Below are positions 16,444 through 28,000 of a DNA stretch of 64,000 nucleotides, piece by piece (within the stretch, counting starts at the first letter, position 1; every line of letters starts with the position of its first letter). The notes below the pieces were generated by a model, which searched no databases, was not told the DNA's origin, and worked only from the letters and a program-made list of their open reading frames with translations. Made by a program: the position numbers and the translations under genes. This DNA is from Pedobacter puniceum (GTDB taxonomy: Bacteria > Bacteroidota > Bacteroidia > Sphingobacteriales > Sphingobacteriaceae), in contig NZ_WKJI01000003.1 of the NCBI RefSeq assembly GCF_009674685.1, positions 372,001 to 436,000 of the forward strand, in the 5' to 3' direction.

Positions 16444-19400
16444 ATGATGCTTGCTAGCAAATGTTTTAGTGGGATATCAATAAGGAAAATATGCGTAACC
16501 ATATTCTTCTTTGGTTTCTTTTTGATAGGTCTATTTAAAACAGCTAGAAGCCAATATCGCGTTACAGAGGCTTCCAATTTAATATCATCTAACCTGCTGT
16601 TTGAAAGGTTTTATAGCAGAGATGGTTTGCCTGATGATAGGATAAGAACCATTTTTCAAGATTCTAGAGGCTTTATTTGGTTAGGAACCATGAATGGCTT
16701 AGCCCGATTTGACGGTTACAATTTTAAAAAGTATTCAAAATCTAAAGATAGCACCAGCATTTGTGGTAATTGGGCTTACGCTATTTGTGAGGATAACAAT
16801 AAAGATATTTGGGTAGGAACTAAACAAGGGCTTAGTCGTTACGATATCAGAACCAACGTTTTTGAGAATTTTTTATACAGTAAAACTAAAAATTCGGTTA
16901 TCTATAACCTTATCAATACTCTTCAATTTGATAATAGTGGGAAACTATGGATAGGTACACCTAAAGGTTTAAGCGTTTATGATGTTACACAAAGGAAGTT
17001 TAAAAACTACAAGAGCTATCCTTTTAACCTCAATATCAGAAAAATTATAAAGTCTTTTGATGATTATTTATGGATAGCCACCCAAGACGGTGTAGTACAT
17101 TACAATACCGCAAACGGAAAATCTAAATTCTTTAAAATAAAAGTTAAACCTAATGCTTATGGCGATAGGTTTTGGAGTTTGTTAGAGGTTGATAAAAACC
17201 TCTATATTACCACTGGCAGAGAAGGTTTATTAAAATTGCCATATAACAGGGTAACAAAGTCTTACGGAACATTTGAGTTTAGCAATAACTTTACAGGAGG
17301 TAGTTTAGCAAATACAGAAATCTTCTCTATTTGTAAATCAAAAACCGGCGATGTTTGGTTAGGAACATCAGATTTGGGATTAGTGAAAATTCAAAACATC
17401 AATAATACTAATCGTAAAATAACTTTTCATCAACATAACTCTTTAAACGACCAAAGTATTAGTAATAACCAAGTTTTTGAGGTTTTTATTGATAAAACAG
17501 AAGTGCTTTGGTGTGGTACAGAAAGGGGTTTAAATAAGTTGAGCTTAAACCTTTTACCTTTTCAATATTATACCTTTACCAATAAAAGTTTAAAAGATAA
17601 TGTAAGAAGCCTGTATACCGAGGATGGTAAATCTATCTGGTTAGGAACCTCTAAAATGGGACTTTTTAATTATAATTTACTTTCTGGTGCAACCAAATAT
17701 TTTAGATTTTCTAATTCTTTCCAAAACGCTAACCGTTCTTTATTGGTTGATGATAACCAAGTTTGGAATGGTAGTTTAGAAGGTGCTTTACAGCTTAATA
17801 AACAAGGCGGTAGTTCTACAAAAGCAATAGATGGGCATGCTGTTTTTGCCATTTTAAAAGATACTAAAGGGAATAAGTGGTTTGGTACTAATAATGGATT
17901 GTATAAAATTACTATTTCTGGAAGCATAATTAATTACTTACCTAGTGCAACTGAAAAAGGAAGCATTAGTTCTGAATTTGTTAGGGCTATTTATGAAGAT
18001 CATAAGGGTAATATTTGGATAGGTTATGAAAATGGTTCTATAGATTATTATAACCCTAAAAAAGATGCTTTTGTAGCTTTACCAGCAGCCCAAAATGGCG
18101 AGAAAATAATTGGAAATACCATTTTTAGCATTATTGAGTATCCTAAAAATACCATTTGGGCAGGTTCAGAATCAGGTTTAAACCGCCTAGTTTTTAATAA
18201 AGATGGCTCTTATCATATAAAATCATATTCAGAGGATGATGGCTTGCCAGATAAATCTGTAAACGGTATCCTAGCAGATAACAAAGGCAATTTATGGATA
18301 AGTACGATTAAAGGATTAATTAAGTTTAATATTCAGAAAGAGCATTTTCAGACTTATTTAAATAACATAAGTTTTAGTTTTAGTAGCTGTTTTAAGTATA
18401 GCGATAATTGTTTCTTATTTGGCGGTTCTGATGGTTTTGTAGTATTCAATCCTAACCTTATCTCATCAAATAAAACAGCACCCCAGGTGGTTTTTTCTGA
18501 TTTTAAGCTCTTTAATAAATCAGTTAATATTAACGAGGAAATTAATGGCGATGTGATTTTAAAAGAATCTATATCAAACACTAAAGAAATTACTTTAGAC
18601 TATTACAATAACCAATTTACTATAGAGTTTGCGGCCTTGCATTATACAAATCCTCAAAACAATAATTATGCTTATAAACTAGAGGGCTTTAATAACAACT
18701 GGACTTTTGTAAATGCAGCAAACAGAAGCGCTACCTATACCAATTTAGATGCTGGTGAATATATTTTTACTGTAAAGGCATCTAACTATTCTGGTGTTTG
18801 GAATGGTACACCTCAAACTTTAAAAATTACCATTTTACCACCACCTTGGAAAACCGTTTGGGCCATTATTATCTACATTATTTTACTTAATGTTTTACTG
18901 TACATTTTTGTTCGTTATTTATTAATACAGTCTAAGCAAAGACAACAAATACATTTTGAGCAAAAAGAAAAAGAGCAACTTAAAAAGCTAAACGATATGA
19001 AAGTGAAGTTTTTTACAGATGTTTCACACGAGTTTAGAACACCACTTTCTTTAATTGTTGGCCCCATAGAAGATATTGTAACTCAAAACAATTTAACAGA
19101 TGAGTTAAAGCATAAGGCAAATCTTATTTATAGAAATAGCAAAAAATTAATGTATTTGATAGATGAGTTGATGACTTTCCAAAAGCTAGAACAAGGAATG
19201 TTGAAACTAAAACTTGTTAATGCAGATATCATTGCTTTTACTCAAGAAATCTATGATAACTTTAGTCATCTTGCACATAAAAGAAATATTGATTTTAGAT
19301 TTATATCATCAGAAAATGAATGTACACTAGACTTTGATCCCGAGAAAATAGAAATCATTCTTAATAACCTGCTTTTTAATGCATTTAAGTTTTCAAAGCA

Positions 19401-20583
19401 AAACGGTCATATATCTATCATTATCAAAACCTTAAAAGCTAAGGAAATCCAAAATTTAGAGAAAACAACTTTTACTGATGATTGGCTAAGCATTGTTGTT
19501 GAAGATGATGGAAAAGGGATTTCTTCAGAAGAATTTAATCATTTGTTTGAGCGCTTCTTCTCAGAAAATACAGTTAAAGGTACTGGTGTAGGTTTATCAT
19601 TAACTAAAAGTTTGGTAGAGCTACATCAAGGTATGATAACCGCAAGCAGTCAACCAAATGTGAGCACTCGTTTTGAAGTTTACTTGCCTGTAAGAAATCA
19701 AGCATCTACAGAAAACAACCATATTTTGGTTTCTGATTATGATATCAAAGCTTTGGTAGAAGAATCTATCATTCAGGATAGCGCAGATAAAGCAGATAGT
19801 ATAAAAGAATATACCCTATTAATTGTTGATGATAACCCAGAAGTTTTAGACTATTTGTTTTTAACTTTTCAGGATAGATACGAAGTGGTTAAGGCCGAAA
19901 ACGGTTCTCAAGCTTTGGCTTTAGCGCAAGAGCTACTGCCAGACATGATTATTAGCGATGTGATGATGCCTGAAATGGATGGCGTTGAGTTTTGTAAGGC
20001 TATTAAATCAAATATTAATACTTGCCACATTCCTTTAATCTTACTAACTGCAAAATCTGCGGTAGAAGACCGTATTACAGGTTATGAAACTGGCGCTGAT
20101 GATTATATCCCTAAACCTTTCCACCCCAATATTTTAAAAACAAGGGTAGATAATCTTATAGAGGCACAACGCAGAATTGTTGAGAAGTTCCAGACAGATG
20201 GTGGTGTTGTAGTACCTAAAAATGTTGTTAAAAACCCACTAGACGAGAAGTTTTTGAATAAAGTTATTGAGAGTATCAAGGCGAACATGAGTAATGAGGA
20301 TTTAAGTGTAGAAGAATTGGGTAGTATGGTAGCCATGAGCAGAAGTAACCTCTTTAGAAAATTGAAAGCTATTACTGGGCAAACGCCTATAGAATTTATT
20401 TACTACATCAGACTAAAATATGCGATGGAGCTTTTGCTAGAGCGTAAGCTCAGCATCTCTGAAATTGCATACGAAGTAGGCTTTAAAAATCCATCATCTT
20501 TTACAAAATCTTTTAAAAAGCAGTTTGGTAAATCGCCAAGAGAATTCTTAAACAACGTGATAGAAAATAGGCAAAAATCTTAG
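16444..20583 (+). CDS. Hybrid two-component system sensor/regulator (HTCS) of the PUL
   Basis: A 1379-residue one-protein signalling system. Order: signal/anchor segment (about 15-37); Reg_prop beta-propeller repeats in the periplasm (about 55-700, recurrent D-x-x-G-x-x-W-(I/L)-G-T motifs); Y_Y_Y domain (about 715-795); transmembrane helix (about 803-828); HisKA with phospho-acceptor H862 (DVSHEFRTP); HATPase (NNLLFNAFKF, DDGKGI, GTGVGLSL); receiver with D1172 (ISDVMMPEMDG); and an AraC-type HTH_18 at the C terminus (about 1280-1375). It senses a glycan fragment in the periplasm and binds DNA directly. AraC domains typically bind direct repeats about 21 bp apart, as found at the PUL promoters. 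Confidence 0.95.
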   Translation: MMLASKCFSGISIRKICVTIFFFGFFLIGLFKTARSQYRVTEASNLISSNLLFERFYSRDGLPDDRIRTIFQDSRGFIWLGTMNGLARFDGYNFKKYSKSKDSTSICGNWAYAICEDNNKDIWVGTKQGLSRYDIRTNVFENFLYSKTKNSVIYNLINTLQFDNSGKLWIGTPKGLSVYDVTQRKFKNYKSYPFNLNIRKIIKSFDDYLWIATQDGVVHYNTANGKSKFFKIKVKPNAYGDRFWSLLEVDKNLYITTGREGLLKLPYNRVTKSYGTFEFSNNFTGGSLANTEIFSICKSKTGDVWLGTSDLGLVKIQNINNTNRKITFHQHNSLNDQSISNNQVFEVFIDKTEVLWCGTERGLNKLSLNLLPFQYYTFTNKSLKDNVRSLYTEDGKSIWLGTSKMGLFNYNLLSGATKYFRFSNSFQNANRSLLVDDNQVWNGSLEGALQLNKQGGSSTKAIDGHAVFAILKDTKGNKWFGTNNGLYKITISGSIINYLPSATEKGSISSEFVRAIYEDHKGNIWIGYENGSIDYYNPKKDAFVALPAAQNGEKIIGNTIFSIIEYPKNTIWAGSESGLNRLVFNKDGSYHIKSYSEDDGLPDKSVNGILADNKGNLWISTIKGLIKFNIQKEHFQTYLNNISFSFSSCFKYSDNCFLFGGSDGFVVFNPNLISSNKTAPQVVFSDFKLFNKSVNINEEINGDVILKESISNTKEITLDYYNNQFTIEFAALHYTNPQNNNYAYKLEGFNNNWTFVNAANRSATYTNLDAGEYIFTVKASNYSGVWNGTPQTLKITILPPPWKTVWAIIIYIILLNVLLYIFVRYLLIQSKQRQQIHFEQKEKEQLKKLNDMKVKFFTDVSHEFRTPLSLIVGPIEDIVTQNNLTDELKHKANLIYRNSKKLMYLIDELMTFQKLEQGMLKLKLVNADIIAFTQEIYDNFSHLAHKRNIDFRFISSENECTLDFDPEKIEIILNNLLFNAFKFSKQNGHISIIIKTLKAKEIQNLEKTTFTDDWLSIVVEDDGKGISSEEFNHLFERFFSENTVKGTGVGLSLTKSLVELHQGMITASSQPNVSTRFEVYLPVRNQASTENNHILVSDYDIKALVEESIIQDSADKADSIKEYTLLIVDDNPEVLDYLFLTFQDRYEVVKAENGSQALALAQELLPDMIISDVMMPEMDGVEFCKAIKSNINTCHIPLILLTAKSAVEDRITGYETGADDYIPKPFHPNILKTRVDNLIEAQRRIVEKFQTDGGVVVPKNVVKNPLDEKFLNKVIESIKANMSNEDLSVEELGSMVAMSRSNLFRKLKAITGQTPIEFIYYIRLKYAMELLLERKLSISEIAYEVGFKNPSSFTKSFKKQFGKSPREFLNNVIENRQKS

Positions 20584-20597
20584 TTTTAGCTTGTTTC

Positions 20598-20665
20598 TGC
20601 ATAATCTCAACCAATATTTGCAACATTTCATGTCTATTGGGTAGTAAAAAACGCCGTTACTTTAC
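20598..20665 (+). promoter_or_regulatory. Predicted HTCS operator and promoter (for 20761 and 23093)
   Basis: Distal half-site TGCATAAT (20598-20605), proximal TGCAACAT (20619-20626), 21 bp apart, and -7 box TACTTTAC (20658-20665) 39 bp from the proximal start. The ATG follows 95 bases later. Confidence 0.65.
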
Positions 20666-20760
20666 GTAACAGCTTGATAGCTTAAAACCAATTAAGAGAT
20701 AAACCAATCTTCATTTGCTTTTATAAGCGCTAAGTAAACAGGCTGTATACTAAATTAACA

Positions 20761-23073
20761 ATGATACGTACTAAGCTAAAATTTACCTTTGCCTTATGGC
20801 TTATATGTTTACAGCCAGCAATAACGGCAATTGCTCAGCATGTTAATTCTTTTGAAGGTTTTTTGGTTAAGAATAAAATCAGCTTACAGGCCAGAATAAA
20901 TCAGTACAATCCGCAACGTTATAATTTATTAATTCATCAGCAGCAGTTTTCTGTAAAAGAGGGAGTTAGTGTACAGCAAGTAAAAAGCTCAAAATGGGAA
21001 ATTAAAGCGTCTTTTAAAGCTGTTGAAGATGATAAAAGCGCACAAGAATATATTTTAACTTTTAAATGTATTGAAGGCGCTTTAACCGATGCTAGCTTAT
21101 CAGCAACCATTGCTATTAACCATTGGGATGCTAAAAATTATGTGTTATTACCGGCAGCAGCCTACAATGGAAACAAATATACTTCAAGAAAACTACGCTA
21201 TTCTCCTAAGTTATATGATGTAAAAGATATTGGCCCCAATATCCCTATCATTATTAATGATGTACCTACATTAAATGAAGCCGACGGTGTTTCTCGTATA
21301 CAAGAAAGAAGCGGTAGCTTAAGTACGCCAGCAGTAGGTTATGTAGCGCATCAGCAACATAAAGGTTTATGGATGCTTACTCATCAAGGTAATCAATTAG
21401 GAGATTATGGTATTGATGTAGAAGAGAGCAGAGATAGAACAAAAGCTTATATCACCATCACATCGCCCGTAGTGCGTGAGCAATTTTTATATAAAATTTG
21501 CGATAGCAGAGTGCCAAGTTGGGATGAACCAAAAAACTTTAAAAAAGGAGATGAAATAAGTATTAGCTTCAAGTTGTATGATTTTGAGGCGCAACAGCCT
21601 CAGGATTTATTTGATAAGTTAACGAGTATTAGAAAATCATACATCCAAGATACACAACAGAAAGATGTTTTACCTTTTTCTGCTTGTTTCACCACGCTTG
21701 AAGAAAAGTTTAATAGGTACAATTTTGTTCCAGAGCATGGCTATTATTCGGTTGGTTTAAGAGAAAACTATCTTCAAGACTGGCAAATAGGCTGGACAGG
21801 TGGTATGATATCAACCTACCCGCTTTTGGTTAAAGGAAATGCCCAAACAAAGGCAAACGTTATTAGAAATTTCGATTGGTTATTTGCTAACGGTATTAGT
21901 CCATCTGGTTTTTATTGGGATGCTGGCGAAAAAGGTACTATTTGGTATGGTGGCGATATCAGAAATCCGCAGTCTAAAAACTGGCATTTAATACGTAAAA
22001 GTGGCGATGCAGTTTGGTACATCTTAAAACAGTTTTCTCAGATGGAGAAAATGGGAATCACTGTTAAAGAAGAATGGAAAGCTAAAAATCGTTTGGTATG
22101 TAATGCTTTTGTGAATTTATGGAATCAAAATCGGCAGTTAGGGCAGTTTATAGATTCGCAAACAGGTAAAATAAGTGTTGGAGGTTCTAGTAGCGGAGCT
22201 ATCGTTCCTGCTGCTTTAGCATTAGCATCCGTATATTATCAAGAACCAAAATATTTAAAGGTTGCACAAGAAATTGGCGATTATTTAAACGAGAATTTCA
22301 CAAAAAAAGGAATTAGCTGTGGCGGCCCGGGTGATGCTTTACAAAGCTTTGATTCTGAATCTTCTTATGCTTTAGTAGAATCTTACACAGCATTATATGA
22401 GTATAGTAAAGACAAAAAGTGGTTACAAATTGCTCAGAATGCTGCCAACCAGTTTGCTAGTTGGGTAGTTTCTTACAATTATCAGTTTCCTGATACTTCG
22501 GCTTATCATAAACTCAATATCAAAACTACAGGTAGTGTTTATGCAAATATTCAGAATAAGCATACAGCCCCAAATATTTGTACTTACTCTGGTTTAGCTT
22601 TATTAAAGCTTTATCAGTACACACAAAAGCCATTTTATCTTGATTTGTTGAAAGACATAGCGCATGGTAACACGCAATATTTAGCACATCCGCAAAATCC
22701 TATACCACAAACTCCAAATGGTTTCATGAGCGAGCGGGTAAACATGACAGATTGGGAAGGTAAAGGCTCTATTGGCTATGTATTGCCCCTAACCACTTGG
22801 GCAGAAACATCATTAATGCTTACCGCGATAGAAATTCCTGGTGTTTATATAGAACCTCAAAAAGAAGTTTTTACAGCTTTTGATAACATTCAGGTAAAGA
22901 AGCTTAAAAGTAATCAAAAGCAATTGGTATTAAGGTTTAGCAATACCACCAAATTAGAAGCTGATGTAAACATTGTATCTGCCATAGCCGCAAAACAAGG
23001 TTCAAAAGAGCAGCAACAGCTTATAAGTTTAGCTCCTGGAGCTTGCAAAGATTTGATTTTTAAAAAGAAATAA
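20761..23073 (+). CDS. Secreted protein with N-terminal beta domain and alpha/alpha-barrel, putative glycan-active enzyme
   Basis: A 770-residue protein with a signal peptide (about 1-25, ending AIAQ). Residues about 30-280 are beta-rich. From about 300 the protein is helical with repeated helix pairs (VGLRENYLQDWQIGWTGGM, FYWDAGEKGTIWYGGD, ALALASVYYQEPKYLKVAQEIGDYL, SYALVESYTALYEYSKDKKWLQIAQNAA), typical of an (alpha/alpha)6 toroid as in lyases and GH88/105/127-like hydrolases. Residues near CGGPGDALQSFDSES may line the active site. I cannot assign a CAZy family. It is co-transcribed with the GH105 gene 19 bases downstream and sits behind a regulon operator. Confidence 0.6.
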   Translation: MIRTKLKFTFALWLICLQPAITAIAQHVNSFEGFLVKNKISLQARINQYNPQRYNLLIHQQQFSVKEGVSVQQVKSSKWEIKASFKAVEDDKSAQEYILTFKCIEGALTDASLSATIAINHWDAKNYVLLPAAAYNGNKYTSRKLRYSPKLYDVKDIGPNIPIIINDVPTLNEADGVSRIQERSGSLSTPAVGYVAHQQHKGLWMLTHQGNQLGDYGIDVEESRDRTKAYITITSPVVREQFLYKICDSRVPSWDEPKNFKKGDEISISFKLYDFEAQQPQDLFDKLTSIRKSYIQDTQQKDVLPFSACFTTLEEKFNRYNFVPEHGYYSVGLRENYLQDWQIGWTGGMISTYPLLVKGNAQTKANVIRNFDWLFANGISPSGFYWDAGEKGTIWYGGDIRNPQSKNWHLIRKSGDAVWYILKQFSQMEKMGITVKEEWKAKNRLVCNAFVNLWNQNRQLGQFIDSQTGKISVGGSSSGAIVPAALALASVYYQEPKYLKVAQEIGDYLNENFTKKGISCGGPGDALQSFDSESSYALVESYTALYEYSKDKKWLQIAQNAANQFASWVVSYNYQFPDTSAYHKLNIKTTGSVYANIQNKHTAPNICTYSGLALLKLYQYTQKPFYLDLLKDIAHGNTQYLAHPQNPIPQTPNGFMSERVNMTDWEGKGSIGYVLPLTTWAETSLMLTAIEIPGVYIEPQKEVFTAFDNIQVKKLKSNQKQLVLRFSNTTKLEADVNIVSAIAAKQGSKEQQQLISLAPGACKDLIFKKK

Positions 23074-23092
23074 AAGATAAATACAAGAAGAT

Positions 23093-24907
23093 ATGAATAT
23101 TTTAAGGTGTATTACAGCAATAGTTTTTATAAGTTTTAGTGTACAAGCCCAGTCAAGTAAGTCTGTGCAAAGCCCAATACAGTATGCTAAAATTATTGGT
23201 GATAAACTTATTAGAGAAACTCCGTTTAAATATAATTTGTCTGTTTTTAAGAATAGCCATGTTTTTAATGGCTTACAAACCGTAAATTTTGAAAGAACTT
23301 TTGCATCGCAGCAGCCAGCAGTAGCTTATGCCTTTACTACGCTAGATGCCCCTCAAGATATGCAGTTGGCCTTAGAATTTGAGCATAATGATGGCTTAAA
23401 GATTTGGTTAAATGATGAAATTGTTTATCAGTTTGCCGGAGATAAAAAGGTGAAATTAATTTACGATGAACGTAATATAGAGCTATCACAAAGCTGTTTA
23501 TTAAAACTTAAAAAAGGTAAAAATAAGCTTCTGCTGAAATCTGAAACTAAAGGAGGCGAGTGGGTATTTCTGATGCAACCTCCAAGTACTAAAGGCGCTA
23601 TAAGTAAAGCCAACGTTTATCCTGGTATTGGTTTAAAAGATGTTCCTTACATCAGCGCAAGTGTTACTGCCATTTCAAATTGGTTGGTTGTTGGTCCGTT
23701 TGAGAATCCTACGGTAGCTGGTAAAAGAACAGGGCTATCAATAGCTTATGCCCCAGAGAAGGAAATTGAGTTTGGTAAAATGTATGCAGGTTTAAACCAA
23801 AATATTACTTGGACAATCCCTAAAATAGAAATTTTAGGAACTTTAATAAACCCTCTAGAGTGGGGTACCAATTACCAATGGAACTATCATAATGGAGGCG
23901 TGGCTTGGGCTATGCAATTATTGGCTGAGCTTACAGGTGAAAAGAAATATGATGATTATGCTACCAATTATGGTGATTTTCATCTTAACGGACTTCCTTT
24001 TGTTGAGTATCAGTTGAAACGATTACATGCTGATAGCTCTGCCAATAGCCAAATTATTGATACCAAATTGCTTGATTTTGCACTTGCTCCATCCTTACCT
24101 TTAATTTACAAGCTAAGGAAACAAGACAACTTTCCTTATCAGCAGAAATATAAAGACTTTGTAGATAAAATGCTGAATTATGCAAGGTACGAGCAATTAA
24201 GATATCCTGGGCAGCAAATGTATACCAGAACCACACCAGAAAAATATACCACTTGGGTGGATGATATGTTTATGGGAATCCCTTTCTTGATGCAAGCCTC
24301 GCAATATGCTAAAGATCCGGAGGCCAGAAAGTTCTTTATGGATGATGCCGCACAGCAGGTTTTAGAATATAAAAAGCAAGTATGGAACCCAGATGCTAAT
24401 TTATATATGCATGCAAAATACTCTTCTAAAGATGTGAAATTGCCACATTGGTCTAGAGCAAATGGTTGGGCAATATGGGCTATGAGCGATGTTTTAACTT
24501 ATCTTCCTAAAGATCATAAGCATTATAATGCCATATTAAATCAGTTTAAAACACATGCTACATCTTTAGCTAGATTTCAAAATAAAAGAGGCTTTTGGCC
24601 AAATGTTTTAGATTATCCAAGCTCAAAAGATGAAGTATCCGGAACGGCTATTTTCACTATGGCTATGGCCAGAGGTGTTAGAAACGGTTGGTTAGATAAA
24701 AAGACTTTTACACCTATTGTTTTAAACGGTTGGAAAGCTATCCAATCTCAGATAGAAGCTGATGGTACCGTACATAATATTTGTATGGGAACCATGTGTT
24801 CTGAAGATGTAAATTACTATTTAAACAGGCCATTTTTTGATGATGATACGCATGGGTTATTTGCTGTATTATTTGCTGCTATTGAAGTAGAGAAAATACT
24901 GAAGTAA
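23093..24907 (+). CDS. GH105 unsaturated uronyl hydrolase
   Basis: A 604-residue secreted enzyme (signal peptide ending VQAQ). An N-terminal beta domain (about 25-230) precedes the (alpha/alpha)6 GH88/105 domain (about 235-604). Family landmarks: NYQWNYHNGGVAWAM, TWVDDMFMGIPFL with D390/D391, WSRANGWAIWAM from W453, GTAIFTMAMARGVRNGWL, and DDDTHGLFAVL near the end. GH105 removes the 4,5-unsaturated uronic acid left at the non-reducing end by polysaccharide lyases, so its presence fits the heparinase-type lyases at 35614 and 41961. Family GH105 is firm; rhamnogalacturonyl versus glucuronyl preference is not. Confidence 0.87.
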   Translation: MNILRCITAIVFISFSVQAQSSKSVQSPIQYAKIIGDKLIRETPFKYNLSVFKNSHVFNGLQTVNFERTFASQQPAVAYAFTTLDAPQDMQLALEFEHNDGLKIWLNDEIVYQFAGDKKVKLIYDERNIELSQSCLLKLKKGKNKLLLKSETKGGEWVFLMQPPSTKGAISKANVYPGIGLKDVPYISASVTAISNWLVVGPFENPTVAGKRTGLSIAYAPEKEIEFGKMYAGLNQNITWTIPKIEILGTLINPLEWGTNYQWNYHNGGVAWAMQLLAELTGEKKYDDYATNYGDFHLNGLPFVEYQLKRLHADSSANSQIIDTKLLDFALAPSLPLIYKLRKQDNFPYQQKYKDFVDKMLNYARYEQLRYPGQQMYTRTTPEKYTTWVDDMFMGIPFLMQASQYAKDPEARKFFMDDAAQQVLEYKKQVWNPDANLYMHAKYSSKDVKLPHWSRANGWAIWAMSDVLTYLPKDHKHYNAILNQFKTHATSLARFQNKRGFWPNVLDYPSSKDEVSGTAIFTMAMARGVRNGWLDKKTFTPIVLNGWKAIQSQIEADGTVHNICMGTMCSEDVNYYLNRPFFDDDTHGLFAVLFAAIEVEKILK

Positions 24908-24929
24908 AACCTTATTTTAAGGCTGAAAT

Positions 24930-24995
24930 TGAATAATTGGGGCATGAATTTGCAACATGGGGAGCTTTTTTAAAGCATAAATGATTCTATTTTAG
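24930..24995 (+). promoter_or_regulatory. Predicted HTCS operator and promoter (for susC-like 25081)
   Basis: Proximal half-site TGCAACAT (24951-24958) is exact; the distal half-site TGAATAAT (24930-24937) is weaker (5 of 8). The -7 box TATTTTAG (24988-24995) starts 37 bp from the proximal site. The leader is 85 bases. Confidence 0.65.
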
Positions 24996-25080
24996 ACTTT
25001 GATTTGGTAGCTATACAACTTGCTACCACACCATATAAAACCAAATAAACTAAATTATAAACTAAACCAAATTATTAACG

Positions 25081-28000
25081 ATGATTAAGTTCAATTTAAG
25101 GCTTAATACTTTTTTTAGTAGCGCCAAACAAAAGAAGATAACTGCCTTTATGCTTCTTTTATTGTGTTCTTTTCACTTGGTTATTGCGCAAAGCAAAACA
25201 TACAGGGTTAATGCTACAGTAAAAGATAAAAAAGGAGAAACTTTACCAGGCGTTAGCGTAACTGTAAAAGGAGCAAATACTTCTGCCATTACGGATGCTA
25301 ATGGTAAGTTTACGCTAAATGTACCAAACTCACAATCTATCCTCATATTTAATTATCTAGGTTTTAAAACAACAGAGAACTTAGCCATCAATATAAATGG
25401 TAAAGATGTTGTTTTAGAAGAAAGCGTTTCAGCACTTGATGAAGTTGTAGTTATAGGTTATGGAGCTGTTTCAAGGAGAGATTTAACCGGTGCGGTAGGT
25501 AAAGTAGATGTAGTTGATTTGCAAAGAGCGCCAGTACCATCTTTTGATGCTGCATTGGCTGGTAGGGTAGCCGGTGTAAATGTTGTTTCTACTGATGGAC
25601 AACCAGGTGGTGCAACTAGAATTACAGTAAGAGGAAGCTCGGTTACACAAGACTCTTCTCCTTTATTTGTGATAGATGGTTTTCCGGTAGAGAATATGGA
25701 TATCAGTTCTATCAACCCACAAGATATAGAGTCTTTTGAAGTCTTAAAAGATGCATCTTCAATAGCTATTTACGGTGCTAGAGGAGCCAATGGTGTTATC
25801 ATGGTTACTACTAAAAGAGGAACAGTTGGTCCGCCTAAAATTAGTTATTCTTATAACTATGGTTTACAAAAGGATATCAACCGTGTAGAGATGATGGATC
25901 CTTATGAATTTGTGAAACTACAATTAGAAATAGACAGACTAAGAAGCACTCCAAGTGCTAGACAATTTACAAATGATATTATTTATTTAGGTTATAATCC
26001 AGCTGATGGAACTCGCCTAAGAACATTAGAATCTTACAGGAATGAAAAAGGTTTTGATTGGCAAGATTTAGTATTGCAAACAGGTTCTCAACAAAACCAT
26101 TCATTAAGCTTAATTGGCGGTACAGATAATACAAAATATGCGGTATCAGGTTCAAGATTTGATCAGAAAGGTATCATCGTTAATACCGGTTATATACGTA
26201 ATGAAGGTAAGATAGCAATTGATCAAACCATCACCAAAAAGTTAAAAGCAGGTGTTTCTGCTCGTTATTCTAATACAAAAACCTATGGTACTGTACCAAT
26301 CGGAGCAGTTACAGGAGGTGTTGTACAAGGGATGTGGCAGTATAGACCAGTTTCGGGGGTTAATAATCAAGACTTAACTAACTCTTTAATTGATAGTGCT
26401 GCTTTAGCAGACTTTAATAATGGTGTTACTACATCTCTTGGTGATAATTTAGTTAACCCATTATTACAAGCACAGAATGAGCTTAGAAACGATATTAGAA
26501 ATACAGGTTATTTAAACTTGTATGGTGAGTATTCTTTTTCTAAAGCCTTAAAATTTAAAGTTACAGGCGGTTATAACGCAACTATTGTAAGACAAGAATT
26601 TTTCTATAATTCAAAAACACAACAAGGAAACCTATTTAAAAATCCCAATGGAGCGATTCCAAATGTTAATGGTATTAATGGTAGAATTGCCAATCAGCTT
26701 AATCAAAATTATTTAACAGAAGGTTTACTAACTTTTAAAAAGGTTTATGATAAAAAGCACTCTTTTGATGCTTTAGGAGGTTTTACCTATCAATACGCTA
26801 AAAGTATGGGCAACGGTTTTAGAGTTACCAATATACCAGAGGCACAAGAATATTTAGGTCTTTTAAGTATGAACACCGGTAGAGCAGAAACCCCTGTTAT
26901 TGGTGGTACGCATTGGCAATTATTTTCATTTATAGGTAGGTTAAATTATACTTATAAAGATAAATACTTATTTACCTCAACCGGAAGATACGACGGTTCT
27001 TCAAAATTTACGCCTGGTCAACAATGGGGTTTCTTCCCTTCTGGGGCATTTGCGTGGAGATTTACTTCAGAGCCATTTATGAAAAAGTATAGTTTCTTAG
27101 ATGATGGTAAATTAAAAATAAGCTATGGTTCTGTGGGTAATAATCGTGTCGGAGACTTTAGTTATTTGCCACAATTTGGAAACTTAAATAATCCGCAAGG
27201 ATACCCATTAAATAACCAGTATTTTGGTGGTGTTACTCCATTTTTCTATGGAAATAACAATTTAACTTGGGAAACAACTAATCAGTTAGATTTAGGCTTA
27301 AGCTTATCATTCTTTAAAAGTAGATTATCCATTGAAGCAGATTATTATAATAAGTTAACTAAAGATTTCTTGTTAGGAGCAACCTTACCAGCTTTAGCAG
27401 GTTATGCAAATGGTACCAACTCTCAATATCAAAATGCAGGAGAAATAAGAAATCGTGGTTTAGAGTTTACCATAAATGCTGTTAATATCAACAAAAAAGA
27501 TTTTGGATGGAGAACTAGTTTCAACATCAGCTTTAACAGAAGTATGGTATTATCATTTAACAATCAGATAGAGAATATCACTACACAAGTGGTTGTACCA
27601 GGTGTATCTACCGCAAACAGACCTATCGGTTGGATAGCAAGAGTAGGAGGTTCAATTTCTGATTTCTATGGTTATAAATTTAGTGGAGTTTATCAATATG
27701 AAGATTTTGATAGGTTGTCTGATGGTTCTTATGTGGTAAAAAACACCATTCCATCGTACTCTGCCAATGTACAGCCGGGCGATGCTAAGTATCAAGACTT
27801 AAATAAGGATGGTATCATCTCTGATGCGGATAGAACTGTTTTGGGTAGTCCGCTTCCGGTTCACCAAGGTGGTTTATCAAATAATTTTAGATACAAAAAC
27901 TTCGATTTAAATATTTTCTTCCAATGGTCTTATGGTAATGATGTTTTAAATGCCAATAGGATGGTTTTTGAGCATGGTAACTATACACCATTTAGTAATC

